From Streptomyces filipinensis (GTDB taxonomy: Bacteria > Actinomycetota > Actinomycetes > Streptomycetales > Streptomycetaceae), in the NCBI RefSeq assembly GCF_014649495.1, contig NZ_BMTD01000001.1, positions 744,001 to 808,000 on the forward strand: a stretch of 64,000 nt of DNA, read 5' to 3'. Position 1 is the stretch's first letter. Each line of letters opens with the position of its first letter. The notes beneath the pieces were generated by a model that was not told the DNA's origin, made no database searches, and saw only the letters and a program-made list of their open reading frames with translations. Both the position numbers and the translations under genes were made by a program. Shown in pieces: positions 17,914 to 26,946 of the stretch.

Positions 17914-18219
17914 ATGGCTGGCTTCGGGCACGGAACGCGCGGGCACCCCCGGTCACGTGGCCGGACGTGGCAACGGACCGGGCCGGACCGTGCGACGCTC
18001 GGGATCATCGGCACGATCTGTGCCGTGGCCGGATTCTTCGCCCTGGGCATCGTCCTCGGCCCGGTCGCGATGTTCTGCGGCTGGCAGGCGATGGGCCGCA
18101 GGTGGTCCGACGACCACGACATCCCGGCCCTGGTGGCCCTGATCCTGGGCGCGATCGACACGCTACTGGCCGTCATCGCCCTGGCGGGCGCGGCCACCTG
18201 GAGCCACGGGCTCCTCTAG
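17914..18219 (+). CDS. Small DUF4190-like membrane protein
   Basis: A 101-residue protein with a basic N-terminus and two membrane segments at about 31-58 and 75-96. The first resembles DUF4190 domains (GIIGTICAVAGFFALGIVLGPVAM). ATG at 17911 or 17914 are both possible after GGGAG; 17914 has the better spacing. Function unknown. The 222 bases upstream after the MFS gene show no gene I can support. Confidence 0.7.
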   Translation: MAGFGHGTRGHPRSRGRTWQRTGPDRATLGIIGTICAVAGFFALGIVLGPVAMFCGWQAMGRRWSDDHDIPALVALILGAIDTLLAVIALAGAATWSHGLL

Positions 18220-18271
18220 CCGGTGGTTGTCCGCCACAGGTCCACGGGCCGTCTGTGCGCCGCGGGCGCGC

Positions 18272-18301
18272 GGGGGCTGGTCGCGCGGTTCCCCGCGCCC
18301 C
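18272..18301 (+). repeat. Dispersed intergenic repeat, forward copy
   Basis: The 30-bp block starts GGGGGCTGGTCGCGCGG and ends TTCCCCGCGCCCC. A second copy in opposite orientation lies at 19145-19175, on the other side of the channel gene, and a partial one at 11103. From memory this motif family is scattered between genes in many Streptomyces genomes. Confidence 0.65.
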
Positions 18302-18377
18302 GCACGGGGCGCTCCCGGCACCACGCGGGCGCGGGCGGGTGACCCGCCCCCGCCCGGCCGCGGCAGCGGGCACCCCG

Positions 18378-19121
18378 CTAACTGCGCTGCTGCTCCCGCT
18401 CGTCGACCAACCGGGCCACTTCCGTCCGCAGCAGGCGGACCTCCTCGGCCAGGGAGGCGATCGCCTCCGTCTGACGCCGCTCCTCCACGTCGTCCTTCTC
18501 GAACCGCGCGATGAACCACGCCGCGATGTTCGCGGTCACCACACCGAGCAGCGCGATCCCGGACAGCATCAGCCCGACGGCGATCATCCGCCCCAGCCCG
18601 GTCGTCGGCGCGTGGTCCCCGTACCCCACCGTGGTCATCGTCGTGAACGACCACCACACCGCGTCACCCAGCGTGCGGATGTTCCCGTTCGGCGAGTCAC
18701 GCTCGACGGACAGCACCGCCAGCGACCCGAACATCAGCAGCCCGACCACCGCCCCGGCGACATACGTCGTCAGCCGGATCTGCGAGGCCATCCGCGCCCG
18801 CCGCCCGACCAGCAGCAGCGTCGACACCATCCGCAGCAGCCGCAGCGGCTGGAGCAGCGGCAGTACCACGGCGCCCAGGTCTATCCAGTGCGTGCGGACG
18901 AACTCCCGGCGCCGCGGGCTGAGCGCGAGCCGAATCAGGTAGTCCACCGCGAAGGCCGCCCACACCGCCCACTCCGTGGCGGTGCAGACCACCGCCAGGA
19001 CCGGGCTCGCGGGGTTGTCCACGATCGGCACGGCATAGGCGATCGCGAACGCCACCGCAAGGGCGAGCAACGGTCGTTGGGTGTACCGCTCCCACTGCGC
19101 CTGCGCCGACCGATCGCTCAT
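18378..19121 (-). CDS. Voltage-gated-type potassium channel protein
   Basis: A 247-residue 6-TM channel subunit. The K+ selectivity filter TVGYGD is at 164-169 between the last two membrane segments; the fourth segment (LRLLRMVSTLLLVGRRAR, near 93-110) carries spaced arginines like a reduced voltage sensor. A coiled coil follows at about 209-244 and likely joins the tetramer. The ATG at 19121 is family-consistent. No regulatory RCK domain is present. Ion specificity is inferred from the filter. Confidence 0.9.
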   Translation of the reverse strand: MSDRSAQAQWERYTQRPLLALAVAFAIAYAVPIVDNPASPVLAVVCTATEWAVWAAFAVDYLIRLALSPRRREFVRTHWIDLGAVVLPLLQPLRLLRMVSTLLLVGRRARMASQIRLTTYVAGAVVGLLMFGSLAVLSVERDSPNGNIRTLGDAVWWSFTTMTTVGYGDHAPTTGLGRMIAVGLMLSGIALLGVVTANIAAWFIARFEKDDVEERRQTEAIASLAEEVRLLRTEVARLVDEREQQRS

Positions 19122-19144
19122 GTCGGCATCGTAGGCGCCCCGCC

Positions 19145-19175
19145 AGGGGCGCGAGGAACTGAGCGACCAGCCCCC
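19145..19175 (-). repeat. Dispersed intergenic repeat, reverse copy
   Basis: Reverse complement of the block at 18272, with core GGAACTGAGCGACCAGCCCCC. It differs from the forward copy at a few bases and lies between the channel start and the aceE stop. Confidence 0.6.
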
Positions 19176-19245
19176 ACGCCCCCGCGCTCGGCGACGAACC
19201 CGCCGGCCCTCCTCGGCAGCCGTCGGCGAAAGCCGAGCGCCGCGG

Positions 19246-21993
19246 CTACGCGTCGCCGCCCGCGGCCCCCGGATCCGCCGCCGACACATCCAGCAGCTGG
19301 TACCGGTCGATCGCCTGCTTCAGCACCGAGCGGTCGAGCTTGCCCTCGCGGGCCAGCTCGGTCAGCACCGCGACGACGATCGACTGGGCGTCGATGTGGA
19401 AGAAGCGGCGGGCCGCACCCCGGGTGTCGGCGAAGCCGAAGCCGTCCGCGCCGAGCGACTGGTACGTGCCCGGCACCCACCGCGCGATCTGGTCCGGAAC
19501 CGACCGCATCCAGTCGGACACGGCCACGAACGGCCCCTCGGCGCCGCTGAGCTTCCGCGTCACGTACGGCACCCGCTGCTCCTCCTCCGGATGCAGCAGG
19601 TTGTGCTCCTCGCACTCCACCGCCTCGCGGCGCAGCTCGTTCCAGGAGGTCGCGGACCACACGTCCGCCCGGACGTTCCAGTCCTCGGCGAGGATCCGCT
19701 GCGCCTCCAGCGCCCACGGGACCGCCACGCCGGACGCCATGATCTGCGCCGGGATCGAGCCCGCCGTACCCTCGCTCAGCCTGTGGACGCCCTTGAGGAT
19801 GCCCTCGACGTCCACGTTCGCCGGCTCGGCGGGGTGCTGGATGGGCTCGTTGTAGACGGTCAGGTAGTAGAAGACGTCCTCGCCGTGCGGGTGCTCGGCG
19901 TCGCCGCCGTACATACGGCGCAGTCCGTCCTGGACGATGTGCGCGATCTCGTAGGCGTACGCCGGGTCGTAGGCCACGCACGCCGGGTTGGTGGAGGCGA
20001 GCAGTTGCGAGTGGCCGTCCGCGTGCTGCAGACCCTCACCGGTCAGGGTCGTACGGCCCGCGGTCGCACCCAGTACGAATCCGCGCGCCAGCTGGTCGGC
20101 CATCTGCCAGAACTGGTCACCCGTGCGCTGGAAACCGAACATCGAGTAGAAGACGTAGACCGGGATCAGCGGTTCGCCGTGCGTGGCGTAGGCCGAGCCC
20201 GCCGCGATCAGGGAGGCCGTACAGCCGGCCTCGGAGATGCCGTCGTGCAGCATCTGGCCGGTCGGCGACTCCTTGTAGGCGAGCAGCAGGTCCCGGTCGA
20301 CCGCCTCGTACTGCTGGCCGAGCGGGTTGTAGATCTTCGCGCTGGGGAAGAAGGAGTCCATGCCGAACGTGCGGTACTCGTCCGGCGCGATCAGTACGAA
20401 CCGCTTGCCGATCTCCTTGTCCCGCATGAGGTCCTTCAGGAGCCGGACGAACGCCATCGTCGTGGCGATGGACTGCTGGCCCGTGCCCTTCTTCACCGTC
20501 GCGTACGCCTTGTCGTCCGGCAGCGCGAGCGGCTGGGAGCGCACGACGCGCGTCGGGACGTACCCGCCGCACGCGCTGCGCATGTCGTGCATGTACTGGA
20601 TCTCTTCGGTGTCGCGGCCGGGGTGGTAGTACGGCGGCAGGCCGGACTCCAGCTCCTTGTCGGAGATCGGCAGGTGCAGCCGGTCCCGGAAGCGCTTGAG
20701 GTCGTCGACCGTCAGCTTCTTCATCTGGTGCGTGGCGTTGCGGCCCTCGAAGTTCGGGCCCAGCGTCCAGCCCTTGACCGTCTTGGCCAGGATGACCGTC
20801 GGCTGGCCCTTGTGCTCCAGGGCCGCCTTGTAGGCCGCGTAGATCTTCCGGTGGTCGTGACCGCCGCGGCCCAGCATCAGGATCTGGTGGTCGGTCAGGT
20901 TCTCGACCATCGCGCGCAGCCGGACGTCGTCGCCGAAGAAGTGCTCGCGGATGTAGGCGCCGGACTCGGTGGCGTACGTCTGGAACTGGCCGTCCGGCGT
21001 GGTGTTCATCTTGTTGACCAGCACTCCGTCGCGGTCCTGCGCGAGCAGCGGGTCCCAGGAGCGGTCCCAGATCAGCTTGATCACGTTCCAGCCGGCGCCC
21101 CGGAAGATCGACTCCAGCTCCTGGATGATCTTGCCGTTGCCGCGCACCGGGCCGTCCAGCCGCTGCAGGTTGCAGTTGACGACGAAGGTCAGGTTGTCCA
21201 GGCCCTCGCGGGCCGCGATGGACAGCTGGCCGAGCGACTCCGGCTCGTCCATCTCGCCGTCGCCGAGGAACGCCCACACGTGCGACCTGGAGGTGTCGGC
21301 GATACCGCGCGCCTGCATGTAGCGGTTCATCCGCGCCTGGTAGATCGCGCCGAGCGGGCCGAGGCCCATGGAGACCGTCGGGAACTCCCAGAAGTCCGGC
21401 ATCGAGCGCGGGTGCGGGTAGCTGGACAGGCCGTTCGGGTACTTCGACTTCTCCTGGCGGAAGCCGTCGAGCTGGCCCTCGGTGAGCCGGTCGAGCAGGT
21501 AGGCGCGCGCGTAGATGCCCGGGGAGGCGTGGCCCTGGAAGAAGACCTGGTCGCCGCCGTCGCCCTCGTCCTTGCCCCGGAAGAAGTGGTTGAAGCCGAC
21601 GTCGTACAGCGAGGCGGAGGAGGCGAACGTGGCGATGTGGCCGCCGACGCCGATGCCGGGGCGCTGGGCGCGCGAGACCATCACGGCCGCGTTCCAGCGG
21701 GTCGCGTTCAGGATCCTGCGCTCGATCTCCTCGTTGCCCGGGAAGAACGGCTCCGCCTTGGTGGGGATCGTGTTGACGTAGTCCGTGCTGCGCATCTCGG
21801 GCACGGCCACGCGTCGCTCACGGGCCCGCTCGATCAGCCGGAGCATGAGGTAGCGGGCCCTCTCCCGGCCGCGCTCGTCCACGGCGGCGTCCAGGGAGTC
21901 GAGCCACTCCTGGGTCTCTTCGGGATCGAAGTCAGGAACCTGACTCGGAAGGCCGCCAATGATGATCGGATTGCGATCGGATCCGGAAGCCAC
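19246..21993 (-). CDS. aceE: Pyruvate dehydrogenase E1 component, homodimeric type
   Basis: A 915-residue thiamine-diphosphate enzyme that decarboxylates pyruvate and acetylates the lipoyl E2 protein, linking glycolysis to the TCA cycle. The TPP motif runs from GDGEMDE (244-250) to NCNLQ (273-277). Length and single-chain architecture match the AceE family rather than the alpha/beta type. The GTG at 21993 follows GTAAGGAACA. E2 and E3 genes are not next to it. A CRP-like box lies about 95 bases upstream of its likely transcription start. Confidence 0.97.
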   Translation of the reverse strand: MASGSDRNPIIIGGLPSQVPDFDPEETQEWLDSLDAAVDERGRERARYLMLRLIERARERRVAVPEMRSTDYVNTIPTKAEPFFPGNEEIERRILNATRWNAAVMVSRAQRPGIGVGGHIATFASSASLYDVGFNHFFRGKDEGDGGDQVFFQGHASPGIYARAYLLDRLTEGQLDGFRQEKSKYPNGLSSYPHPRSMPDFWEFPTVSMGLGPLGAIYQARMNRYMQARGIADTSRSHVWAFLGDGEMDEPESLGQLSIAAREGLDNLTFVVNCNLQRLDGPVRGNGKIIQELESIFRGAGWNVIKLIWDRSWDPLLAQDRDGVLVNKMNTTPDGQFQTYATESGAYIREHFFGDDVRLRAMVENLTDHQILMLGRGGHDHRKIYAAYKAALEHKGQPTVILAKTVKGWTLGPNFEGRNATHQMKKLTVDDLKRFRDRLHLPISDKELESGLPPYYHPGRDTEEIQYMHDMRSACGGYVPTRVVRSQPLALPDDKAYATVKKGTGQQSIATTMAFVRLLKDLMRDKEIGKRFVLIAPDEYRTFGMDSFFPSAKIYNPLGQQYEAVDRDLLLAYKESPTGQMLHDGISEAGCTASLIAAGSAYATHGEPLIPVYVFYSMFGFQRTGDQFWQMADQLARGFVLGATAGRTTLTGEGLQHADGHSQLLASTNPACVAYDPAYAYEIAHIVQDGLRRMYGGDAEHPHGEDVFYYLTVYNEPIQHPAEPANVDVEGILKGVHRLSEGTAGSIPAQIMASGVAVPWALEAQRILAEDWNVRADVWSATSWNELRREAVECEEHNLLHPEEEQRVPYVTRKLSGAEGPFVAVSDWMRSVPDQIARWVPGTYQSLGADGFGFADTRGAARRFFHIDAQSIVVAVLTELAREGKLDRSVLKQAIDRYQLLDVSAADPGAAGGDA

Positions 21994-22108
21994 GCTGTTC
22001 CTTACCTGTCAGAGGGCCAGTTTTCTGCACCTGCCTACACCGATCCCCATCGTGTACCTCGGGACGGCGTACGTCATCTCCTTGGTGTCTCCTCGGTCAA
22101 AACGCAAC

Positions 22109-22138
22109 GATACGCCCGGGGTATGACAGGCTTGGCAA
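22109..22138 (-). promoter_or_regulatory. Candidate aceE promoter
   Basis: On the minus strand TTGCCA (22133-22138) and CGTATC (22109-22114) are 18 bases apart, a reasonable housekeeping-sigma promoter. It would give an untranslated leader of roughly 110 bases. The leader contains a short frame (about 22 codons) with AAGGAG abutting its ATG near 22077, too close for good initiation. Confidence 0.35.
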
Positions 22139-22196
22139 AGCTGTTCGAGGGTCGTATCACCGAATGATTCCGAATGGCGCAAACCGGGCACATCGG

Positions 22197-22212
22197 TGTG
22201 ATGTGGGTCACG
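22197..22212. promoter_or_regulatory. CRP/FNR-type box in the aceE-DUF3052 divergent region
   Basis: TGTGA-TGTGGG-TCACG matches the CRP consensus TGTGA-N6-TCACA at 9 of 10 defined positions. It lies in the 393-base gap between the divergent starts of aceE and the DUF3052 gene; nothing else gene-like is visible in that gap. Confidence 0.55.
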
Positions 22213-22386
22213 AAGAATCGGGATACGGTGCCAGGGGTTGCGAGGACACGGCCGGGATCGTCACCGTTTCGGCGGTCCGGACGGCCGGGTACTTGCGCGA
22301 TCCGTCCCGCCCGTGTGGACTACGGCCAATGCTTCGCGCACGCGCGTGGCTGAGATATTCACCAAGACATGATCAGGAGGCAACCC

Positions 22387-22824
22387 GTGAGCGCGACCGC
22401 GGACCACGCGGAGGAGCGGACGAACCCTGCCGCCAGGCTGGGGTTCCAGCCCGGGCAGGTGGTCCAGGAGATCGGCTACGACGACGACGTCGATCAGGAG
22501 CTTCGCGAGGCCATCGAGGAAGCCATCGAGGGCGACCTGATGGACGAGGACTTCGACGACGTGGCCGACGCCGTTGTGCTGTGGTTCCGTGACGACGACG
22601 GCGACCTGACGGATGCGCTGGTGGACGCCACCACGTACATCGAAGAGGGCGGCGCGATCCTTCTCCTGACGCCGAAGACCGGCCGTTCGGGGTACGTGGA
22701 GCCGAGCGACATCCAGGACGCCGCAACGACGGCCGGCCTGACGGCGTCGAAGAGCGTCAGTGTGGGCAAGGACTGGAGCGGCTCGCGGCTGGCGACGCCG
22801 AAGGCGGCCAAGTCCAAGAGGTGA
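22387..22824 (+). CDS. DUF3052 family protein
   Basis: A 145-residue soluble, acidic protein of the DUF3052 family, opening SATADHAEERTNPAARLGF. The GTG at 22387 has AGGAGG about 7 bases upstream, clearly better than the ATG six codons earlier. The family is conserved beside aceE in streptomycetes (from memory of gene order), without a known role to me. It ends at a strong hairpin. Confidence 0.85.
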   Translation: MSATADHAEERTNPAARLGFQPGQVVQEIGYDDDVDQELREAIEEAIEGDLMDEDFDDVADAVVLWFRDDDGDLTDALVDATTYIEEGGAILLLTPKTGRSGYVEPSDIQDAATTAGLTASKSVSVGKDWSGSRLATPKAAKSKR

Positions 22825-22837
22825 TCTCCTCCGTCCA

Positions 22838-22871
22838 CCGGACGGGCTGGATTTCGCCCCAGCCCGTCCGG
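22838..22871 (+). terminator. Terminator after the DUF3052 gene
   Basis: A perfect 13-bp stem, CCGGACGGGCTGG (22838-22850) and CCAGCCCGTCCGG (22859-22871), with an 8-base loop, begins 14 bases after the stop. Confidence 0.8.
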
Positions 22872-22955
22872 AAGACCCCGGTGATCGCTGCGTAGGGTGG
22901 AGCCGAGCGTCTGCTGTGCGCTCACCCGAACAGCCCACCGAAGGGATGCACGACG

Positions 22956-23414
22956 ATGGCGATCCAGGTCGGCGACAAGGCGCCCGACTTCGAGCTCAAG
23001 GACAACCACGGCCGCACCGTGAAGCTCTCGGAGCTGCGCGGCGAGAAGAACGTGGTCCTGCTCTTCTACCCGTTCGCCTTCACCGGCGTGTGCACCGGTG
23101 AGCTGTGCGAGGTGCGCGACAACCTGCCGAAGTTCGCGGACCGCGAGACGCAGGTGCTCGCCGTCTCCAACGACTCCATCCACACCCTGCGGGTCTTCGC
23201 CGAGCAGGAGGGCCTGGAGTACCCGCTGCTCAGCGACTTCTGGCCGCACGGCAACGTCTCGCGCGCGTACGGCGTCTTCGACGAGGACAAGGGATGCGCC
23301 GTCCGGGGCACCTTCATCATCGACAAGGAAGGCGTCGTGCGGTGGACCGTGGTCAACGGCCTGCCGGACGCGCGCGACCTGGGCGACTACGTGAAGGCGC
23401 TCGACACCCTGTAG
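22956..23414 (+). CDS. Peroxiredoxin, AhpE type
   Basis: A 152-residue thiol peroxidase that reduces peroxides. The peroxidatic Cys is C46 in [10 protein letters not shown] with the conserved Thr three residues before; C51 might act as a resolving Cys, but AhpE-type enzymes often use an external thiol. The ATG at 22956 follows GAAGGGATGCACGACG. Length is right for the AhpE branch rather than the longer AhpC. It precedes the Ter cluster and may share its stress theme. Confidence 0.93.
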   Translation: MAIQVGDKAPDFELKDNHGRTVKLSELRGEKNVVLLFYPFAFTGVCTGELCEVRDNLPKFADRETQVLAVSNDSIHTLRVFAEQEGLEYPLLSDFWPHGNVSRAYGVFDEDKGCAVRGTFIIDKEGVVRWTVVNGLPDARDLGDYVKALDTL

Positions 23415-23552
23415 GCCGGTCGTGGCCGACACCTGCGATCCTTCGGGTCCAGGGTCTGCGGGGTGCGGGAACCCCTCACTAGGATCGGCACGTTGATCCC
23501 ATATCCGAAGCACGTCGGGGCTCTCCGCCCCTGGACACCACATGGAGGACTC

Positions 23553-24128
23553 GTGGGAGTCAGCCTCAGCAAGGGCGGCAACGTATCGCTGACGAAGGAG
23601 GCCCCCGGCCTGACCGCGGTCCTCGTCGGTCTGGGCTGGGACGCCCGCACCACGACCGGCAGTGACTTCGACCTCGACGCCAGCGCGCTGCTGCTGAACA
23701 ACTCCGGCAAGGTCGCGAGCGACCAGCACTTCGTCTTCTTCAACAACCTCAAGAGCCCCGAGGGCTCCGTCGAGCACACCGGTGACAACCTCACCGGTGA
23801 GGGCGAGGGCGACGACGAGGTGATCAAGGTCAACCTCGCAGGCGTCCCGGCCGACATCGAGAAGATCGTCTTCCCGGTGTCGATCTACGACGCCGAGAAC
23901 CGCCAGCAGTCCTTCGGCCAGGTCCGCAACGCCTATATCCGCGTGCTGAACCAGGCCGGCGGCCAGGAGATCGCCCGCTACGACCTGAGCGAGGACGCCT
24001 CCACCGAGACCGCCATGGTCTTCGGCGAGCTGTACCGGCACGGGACGGAGTGGAAGTTCCGCGCCATCGGCCAGGGCTACGCCTCCGGTCTGCGCGGCAT
24101 CGCCCAGGACTTCGGCGTCAACGTCTGA
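23553..24128 (+). CDS. TerD family stress protein (paralogue 1)
   Basis: A 191-residue TerD-fold protein. Both calcium-binding acidic clusters of the family are intact: DFDLDAS (38-44) and TGEGEGDDE (81-89). The GTG at 23553 with GGAGG 5 bases upstream gives the canonical start [12 protein letters not shown]. TerD proteins bind Ca2+ and act in tellurite, phage-inhibition and general stress phenotypes; the mechanism is unresolved. A TAGGAT sequence near 23480 could be its -10. It is followed by a terminator and a second TerD gene. Confidence 0.93.
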   Translation: MGVSLSKGGNVSLTKEAPGLTAVLVGLGWDARTTTGSDFDLDASALLLNNSGKVASDQHFVFFNNLKSPEGSVEHTGDNLTGEGEGDDEVIKVNLAGVPADIEKIVFPVSIYDAENRQQSFGQVRNAYIRVLNQAGGQEIARYDLSEDASTETAMVFGELYRHGTEWKFRAIGQGYASGLRGIAQDFGVNV

Positions 24129-24157
24129 TCCCGGCAGAGTCACGACACTCGCACCAT

Positions 24158-24190
24158 CCGGCGCCGCACCGTTTACGTGCGGCGCCGGAC
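24158..24190 (+). terminator. Hairpin between the two terD genes
   Basis: TCCGGCGCCGCAC (24158-24170) pairs perfectly with GTGCGGCGCCGGA (24178-24190) around a 7-base loop. It suggests the tandem terD genes are separate transcription units or that read-through is attenuated. Confidence 0.75.
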
Positions 24191-24233
24191 GCGCAGGACA
24201 ACCAGGGAAGCACCACTAGGGGAGGACAGCATC

Positions 24234-24812
24234 ATGGGCGTCACGCTCGCCAAGGGAGGCAACGTCTCCCTCTCCAAGGCCGCACCGAACCTCACCAACG
24301 TCATGATCGGACTCGGCTGGGACGCGCGGTCCACCACCGGCGCCCCCTTCGACCTCGACGCCAGCGCGCTGCTGTGCGGCGCCGGGAACCGCGTGCTGGG
24401 TGACGAGTGGTTCGTCTTCTACAACCAGCTCAAGAGCCCCGACGGCTCGGTCGAGCACACCGGCGACAACCTCACCGGTGAGGGCGAGGGCGACGACGAG
24501 TCGATCCTGGTCGACCTCGCCAAGGTGCCGGCGCACTGCGAGAAGATCGCCTTCCCGGTCTCCATCCATATGGCGGAGGAGCGCGGCCAGACCTTCGGCC
24601 AGGTCTCCAACGCCTTCATCCGGGTCGTGAACCAGGCCGACGGCCAGGAGCTGGCGCGCTACGACCTGAGCGAGGACGCCTCCACCGAGACCGCCATGAT
24701 CTTCGGCGAGCTGTACCGCTATCAGGGAGAGTGGAAGTTCCGCGCCGTCGGTCAGGGGTACGCGTCGGGGCTGCGCGGCATCGCCCTCGACTTCGGGGTG
24801 AACGTTTCGTAG
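24234..24812 (+). CDS. TerD family stress protein (paralogue 2)
   Basis: A 192-residue TerD-fold protein, closely similar along its whole length to the preceding paralogue, with the same acidic clusters DLDAS and [15 protein letters not shown] lies upstream of the ATG at 24234. Two adjacent near-copies point to local duplication. One difference is Cys at positions 47 and 99 (ALLCGAG, AHCEK), absent from paralogue 1. Function as for TerD in general. Confidence 0.93.
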   Translation: MGVTLAKGGNVSLSKAAPNLTNVMIGLGWDARSTTGAPFDLDASALLCGAGNRVLGDEWFVFYNQLKSPDGSVEHTGDNLTGEGEGDDESILVDLAKVPAHCEKIAFPVSIHMAEERGQTFGQVSNAFIRVVNQADGQELARYDLSEDASTETAMIFGELYRYQGEWKFRAVGQGYASGLRGIALDFGVNVS

Positions 24813-24818
24813 CGCGGG

Positions 24819-24846
24819 TTGCCCCGGACGGTACCGCCGGTAGGGT
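24819..24846 (+). promoter_or_regulatory. Candidate promoter of the DUF475 gene
   Basis: TTGCCC (24819-24824) and TAGGGT (24841-24846) are 16 bases apart, just after the second terD stop. The transcript would have a leader of about 100 bases containing the hairpin repeat at 24904. Confidence 0.45.
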
Positions 24847-24903
24847 GCACCTCTACACTCGGGGTCAACATTTAGCAAAGCCGGGTACGGCGCGGGGGAC
24901 ACC

Positions 24904-24935
24904 CTCCCCCCAGACTTCGTCTGGGAGGTGCCCCC
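24904..24935 (+). repeat. Stem-loop repeat in the 5' leader of the DUF475 gene
   Basis: CCCAGAC-TTC-GTCTGGG at 24909-24925 is a perfect 7-bp hairpin, flanked by CCTCCC on the left and AGGTGCCCCC on the right. From memory the same block recurs near start codons and between genes across Streptomyces, so it is likely a dispersed element rather than a gene-specific switch. It lies 20 bases before the GTG start, which itself has only a weak ribosome site. Confidence 0.6.
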
Positions 24936-24955
24936 AACACACGATTGGGTAGCCA

Positions 24956-26095
24956 GTGCTTCTGAAAACCTTCGGCTGGTCGTTCGCGGTGACCGCGCTC
25001 GGCCTCGTCGCCGCGGTCTTCTACGGGGGGTGGGAGGCCTTCGGCGTCGTCGCGATCCTGGCCGTCCTCGAGATCTCGCTGTCGTTCGACAACGCGGTGG
25101 TCAACGCCGGCATCCTGAAGAAGATGAACGCCTTCTGGCAGAAGATCTTCCTCACGGTCGGCGTCCTCATCGCGGTCTTCGGCATGCGGCTGGTCTTCCC
25201 GGTCGTCATCGTCGCCATCACCGCCAAGCTCAACCCCTACGACGCGGTCCACCTCGCCCTCACCGACAAGGACCGTTACCAGCAGCTGGTCACCGACGCC
25301 CACCCGGCGATCGCCGCCTTCGGTGGCATGTTCCTGCTGATGATCTTCCTCGACTTCATCTTCGAGGACCGGGACATCCAGTGGCTGCGCTGGATCGAGC
25401 GCCCGCTGGCCAAGCTCGGCAAGGTCGACATGCTGGCGGTCTGCATCGCCCTGATCGTCCTGCTGATCACCTCCTTCACCTTCGCCACCCACGCCCACCA
25501 GCACGGCGGCGCGCACGTCGACAAGGCCCAGACGGTCCTGATCGCCGGCATCGCCGGCCTGATCACCTACATGATCGTCGGCGGTCTGTCCGGCTACTTC
25601 GAGGACCGGCTGGAGGAAGAGGAGGAGCGCGAGCACGAGGAGGAGGAAGAGGCCGCGCGCACGGGCAAGCAGAAGTCGCCGGTGCTGCTGGCCGGCCAGG
25701 CCGCGTTCTTCATGTTCCTCTACCTGGAGGTCCTGGACGCGTCCTTCTCCTTCGACGGCGTGATCGGCGCCTTCGCCATCACCAACGACATCGTGATGAT
25801 GGCCCTCGGCCTCGGCATCGGCGCGATGTACGTCCGGTCCCTCACGGTCTACCTGGTCCGCCAGGGCACCCTCGACGACTACGTCTACCTGGAGCACGGC
25901 GCCCACTACGCCATCGGCGCCCTGGCCGTGATCCTCATGGTCACCATCCAGTACGAGATCAACGAGGTCGTCACCGGTCTCGTCGGCGTCGTCCTGATCG
26001 CCTGGTCCTTCTGGTCCTCCGTCCGCCGCAACCGCGCCCTGGCCGACGCCGGGGAGGGCACCGGCGAGAAGGCCGAGGTCTCCTCCGGGGTGTGA
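24956..26095 (+). CDS. DUF475/TerC-like integral membrane protein
   Basis: A 379-residue protein with about nine membrane segments. The signature EISLSFDNAVVNAGIL (near 41-56) and its inverted partner LDASFSFDGVIGAFAI (near 260-275) carry the paired acidic FDN/FDG motifs of the TerC/DUF475 superfamily, which suggest metal-ion movement or sensing. A cytosolic loop at about 218-236 is extremely Glu-rich, and a His-rich patch (HAHQHGG) lies near 180. GTG start at 24956. Its place among TerD genes supports a membrane anchor for the Ter complex. Confidence 0.9.
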   Translation: MLLKTFGWSFAVTALGLVAAVFYGGWEAFGVVAILAVLEISLSFDNAVVNAGILKKMNAFWQKIFLTVGVLIAVFGMRLVFPVVIVAITAKLNPYDAVHLALTDKDRYQQLVTDAHPAIAAFGGMFLLMIFLDFIFEDRDIQWLRWIERPLAKLGKVDMLAVCIALIVLLITSFTFATHAHQHGGAHVDKAQTVLIAGIAGLITYMIVGGLSGYFEDRLEEEEEREHEEEEEAARTGKQKSPVLLAGQAAFFMFLYLEVLDASFSFDGVIGAFAITNDIVMMALGLGIGAMYVRSLTVYLVRQGTLDDYVYLEHGAHYAIGALAVILMVTIQYEINEVVTGLVGVVLIAWSFWSSVRRNRALADAGEGTGEKAEVSSGV

Positions 26096-26124
26096 CACCC
26101 CGGCCGGTGAGGAACGCTCTGAGC

Positions 26125-26151
26125 GGGGCGGCCGACACGGTCGGCCGCCCC
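26125..26151 (+). terminator. Terminator after the DUF475 gene
   Basis: A perfect 12-bp stem, GGGGCGGCCGAC (26125-26136) and GTCGGCCGCCCC (26140-26151), with a 3-base loop, 30 bases after the stop. Confidence 0.8.
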
Positions 26152-26184
26152 GACGGCGTTCACAAGAATGACCTGGGGGCGGGA

Positions 26185-26922
26185 ATGGGTTTCTTCGACG
26201 GGCTGCGGGGCGCCAGCGCTGCCGACTTCGACTCGGGCAGCGCCTCGACCAACGCCATCGAACTCACCAGGCGGCACCAGGCGGTGTCCCTGACCAAGCA
26301 GGGCGCGGCCACCGGCCATCTGCGCGTCAACCTCACCTGGCGGATGCGCACCTCCGACTTCGACTCGGTCCAGCGCACCAGCCTCTTCAGGCATCCCTTC
26401 AAGGCCCTCAAGCCGCCGGAGGTCCTCGGGCACGGCCAGAGCATGGTCAACGTCGACCTCGACCTGGGCTGTCTGTACGAACTGGCCGACGGCACGAAGG
26501 GCGTCGTCCAGCCGCTCGGCGGTTACCTCGGCGACGTCAACGCCCCGCCGTACATCAAGCTCAGCGGAGACGACCGGTTCGGCTCGGCGTCCGGCGAGAC
26601 GATGTACGTCAACCTCGACCACCGCGAGGCCATCAAACGCCTGCTGGTCTTCGTCTACATCTACGACCAGACCCCGGCCTTCGACCGCACCCACGCCATC
26701 GTCACGCTGTACCCCAGCAACGGCCCCCGTATCGAGATAGGCCTCGACGAACGCCACCCCCAGGCCCGCTCCTGCGCGGTCGTCATGATCGAGAACGTCA
26801 AGGGGGAACTGGTCGTCCGCCGCGAGGTGAAGTTCGTGTACGGGTTCCAGGGGGAACTGGACCGGCTGTACGGGTGGGGCCTGCAGTGGGGCAGGGGCTA
26901 CAAGGCCAAGGCCGAGCGGTGA
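26185..26922 (+). CDS. TerA-like tellurium resistance/stress protein
   Basis: A 245-residue protein resembling the C-terminal domain of TerA. Recognisable blocks are DLDLGCLYELADGTKGVVQ (about 92-110), PPYIKLSGDDR, REAIKRLLVFVYIYD and the closing GWGLQWGRGYKAK. The N-terminal 35 residues are polar and probably flexible. The ATG at 26185 gives MGFFDGLRG after GGGGGCGG. It likely works with the TerD proteins and the DUF475 membrane protein at the inner face of the membrane, by analogy to enterobacterial Ter complexes. Confidence 0.83.
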   Translation: MGFFDGLRGASAADFDSGSASTNAIELTRRHQAVSLTKQGAATGHLRVNLTWRMRTSDFDSVQRTSLFRHPFKALKPPEVLGHGQSMVNVDLDLGCLYELADGTKGVVQPLGGYLGDVNAPPYIKLSGDDRFGSASGETMYVNLDHREAIKRLLVFVYIYDQTPAFDRTHAIVTLYPSNGPRIEIGLDERHPQARSCAVVMIENVKGELVVRREVKFVYGFQGELDRLYGWGLQWGRGYKAKAER

Positions 26923-26946
26923 ACGCCCCCGAGCCGGCGGGCGCAC

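Noticed and set aside
16809..19550. Long + frame spanning the MFS gene end, small protein and channel
   Set aside because: It crosses three genes supported on other frames and has no coherent domain.
22009..22077. Leader peptide before aceE
   Set aside because: AAGGAG directly abuts the ATG, leaving no spacing, and no regulatory codons are seen.
19396..22167. 923-codon open frame on + opposite aceE
   Set aside because: Antisense shadow of a conserved gene in GC-rich DNA; composition is not protein-like.
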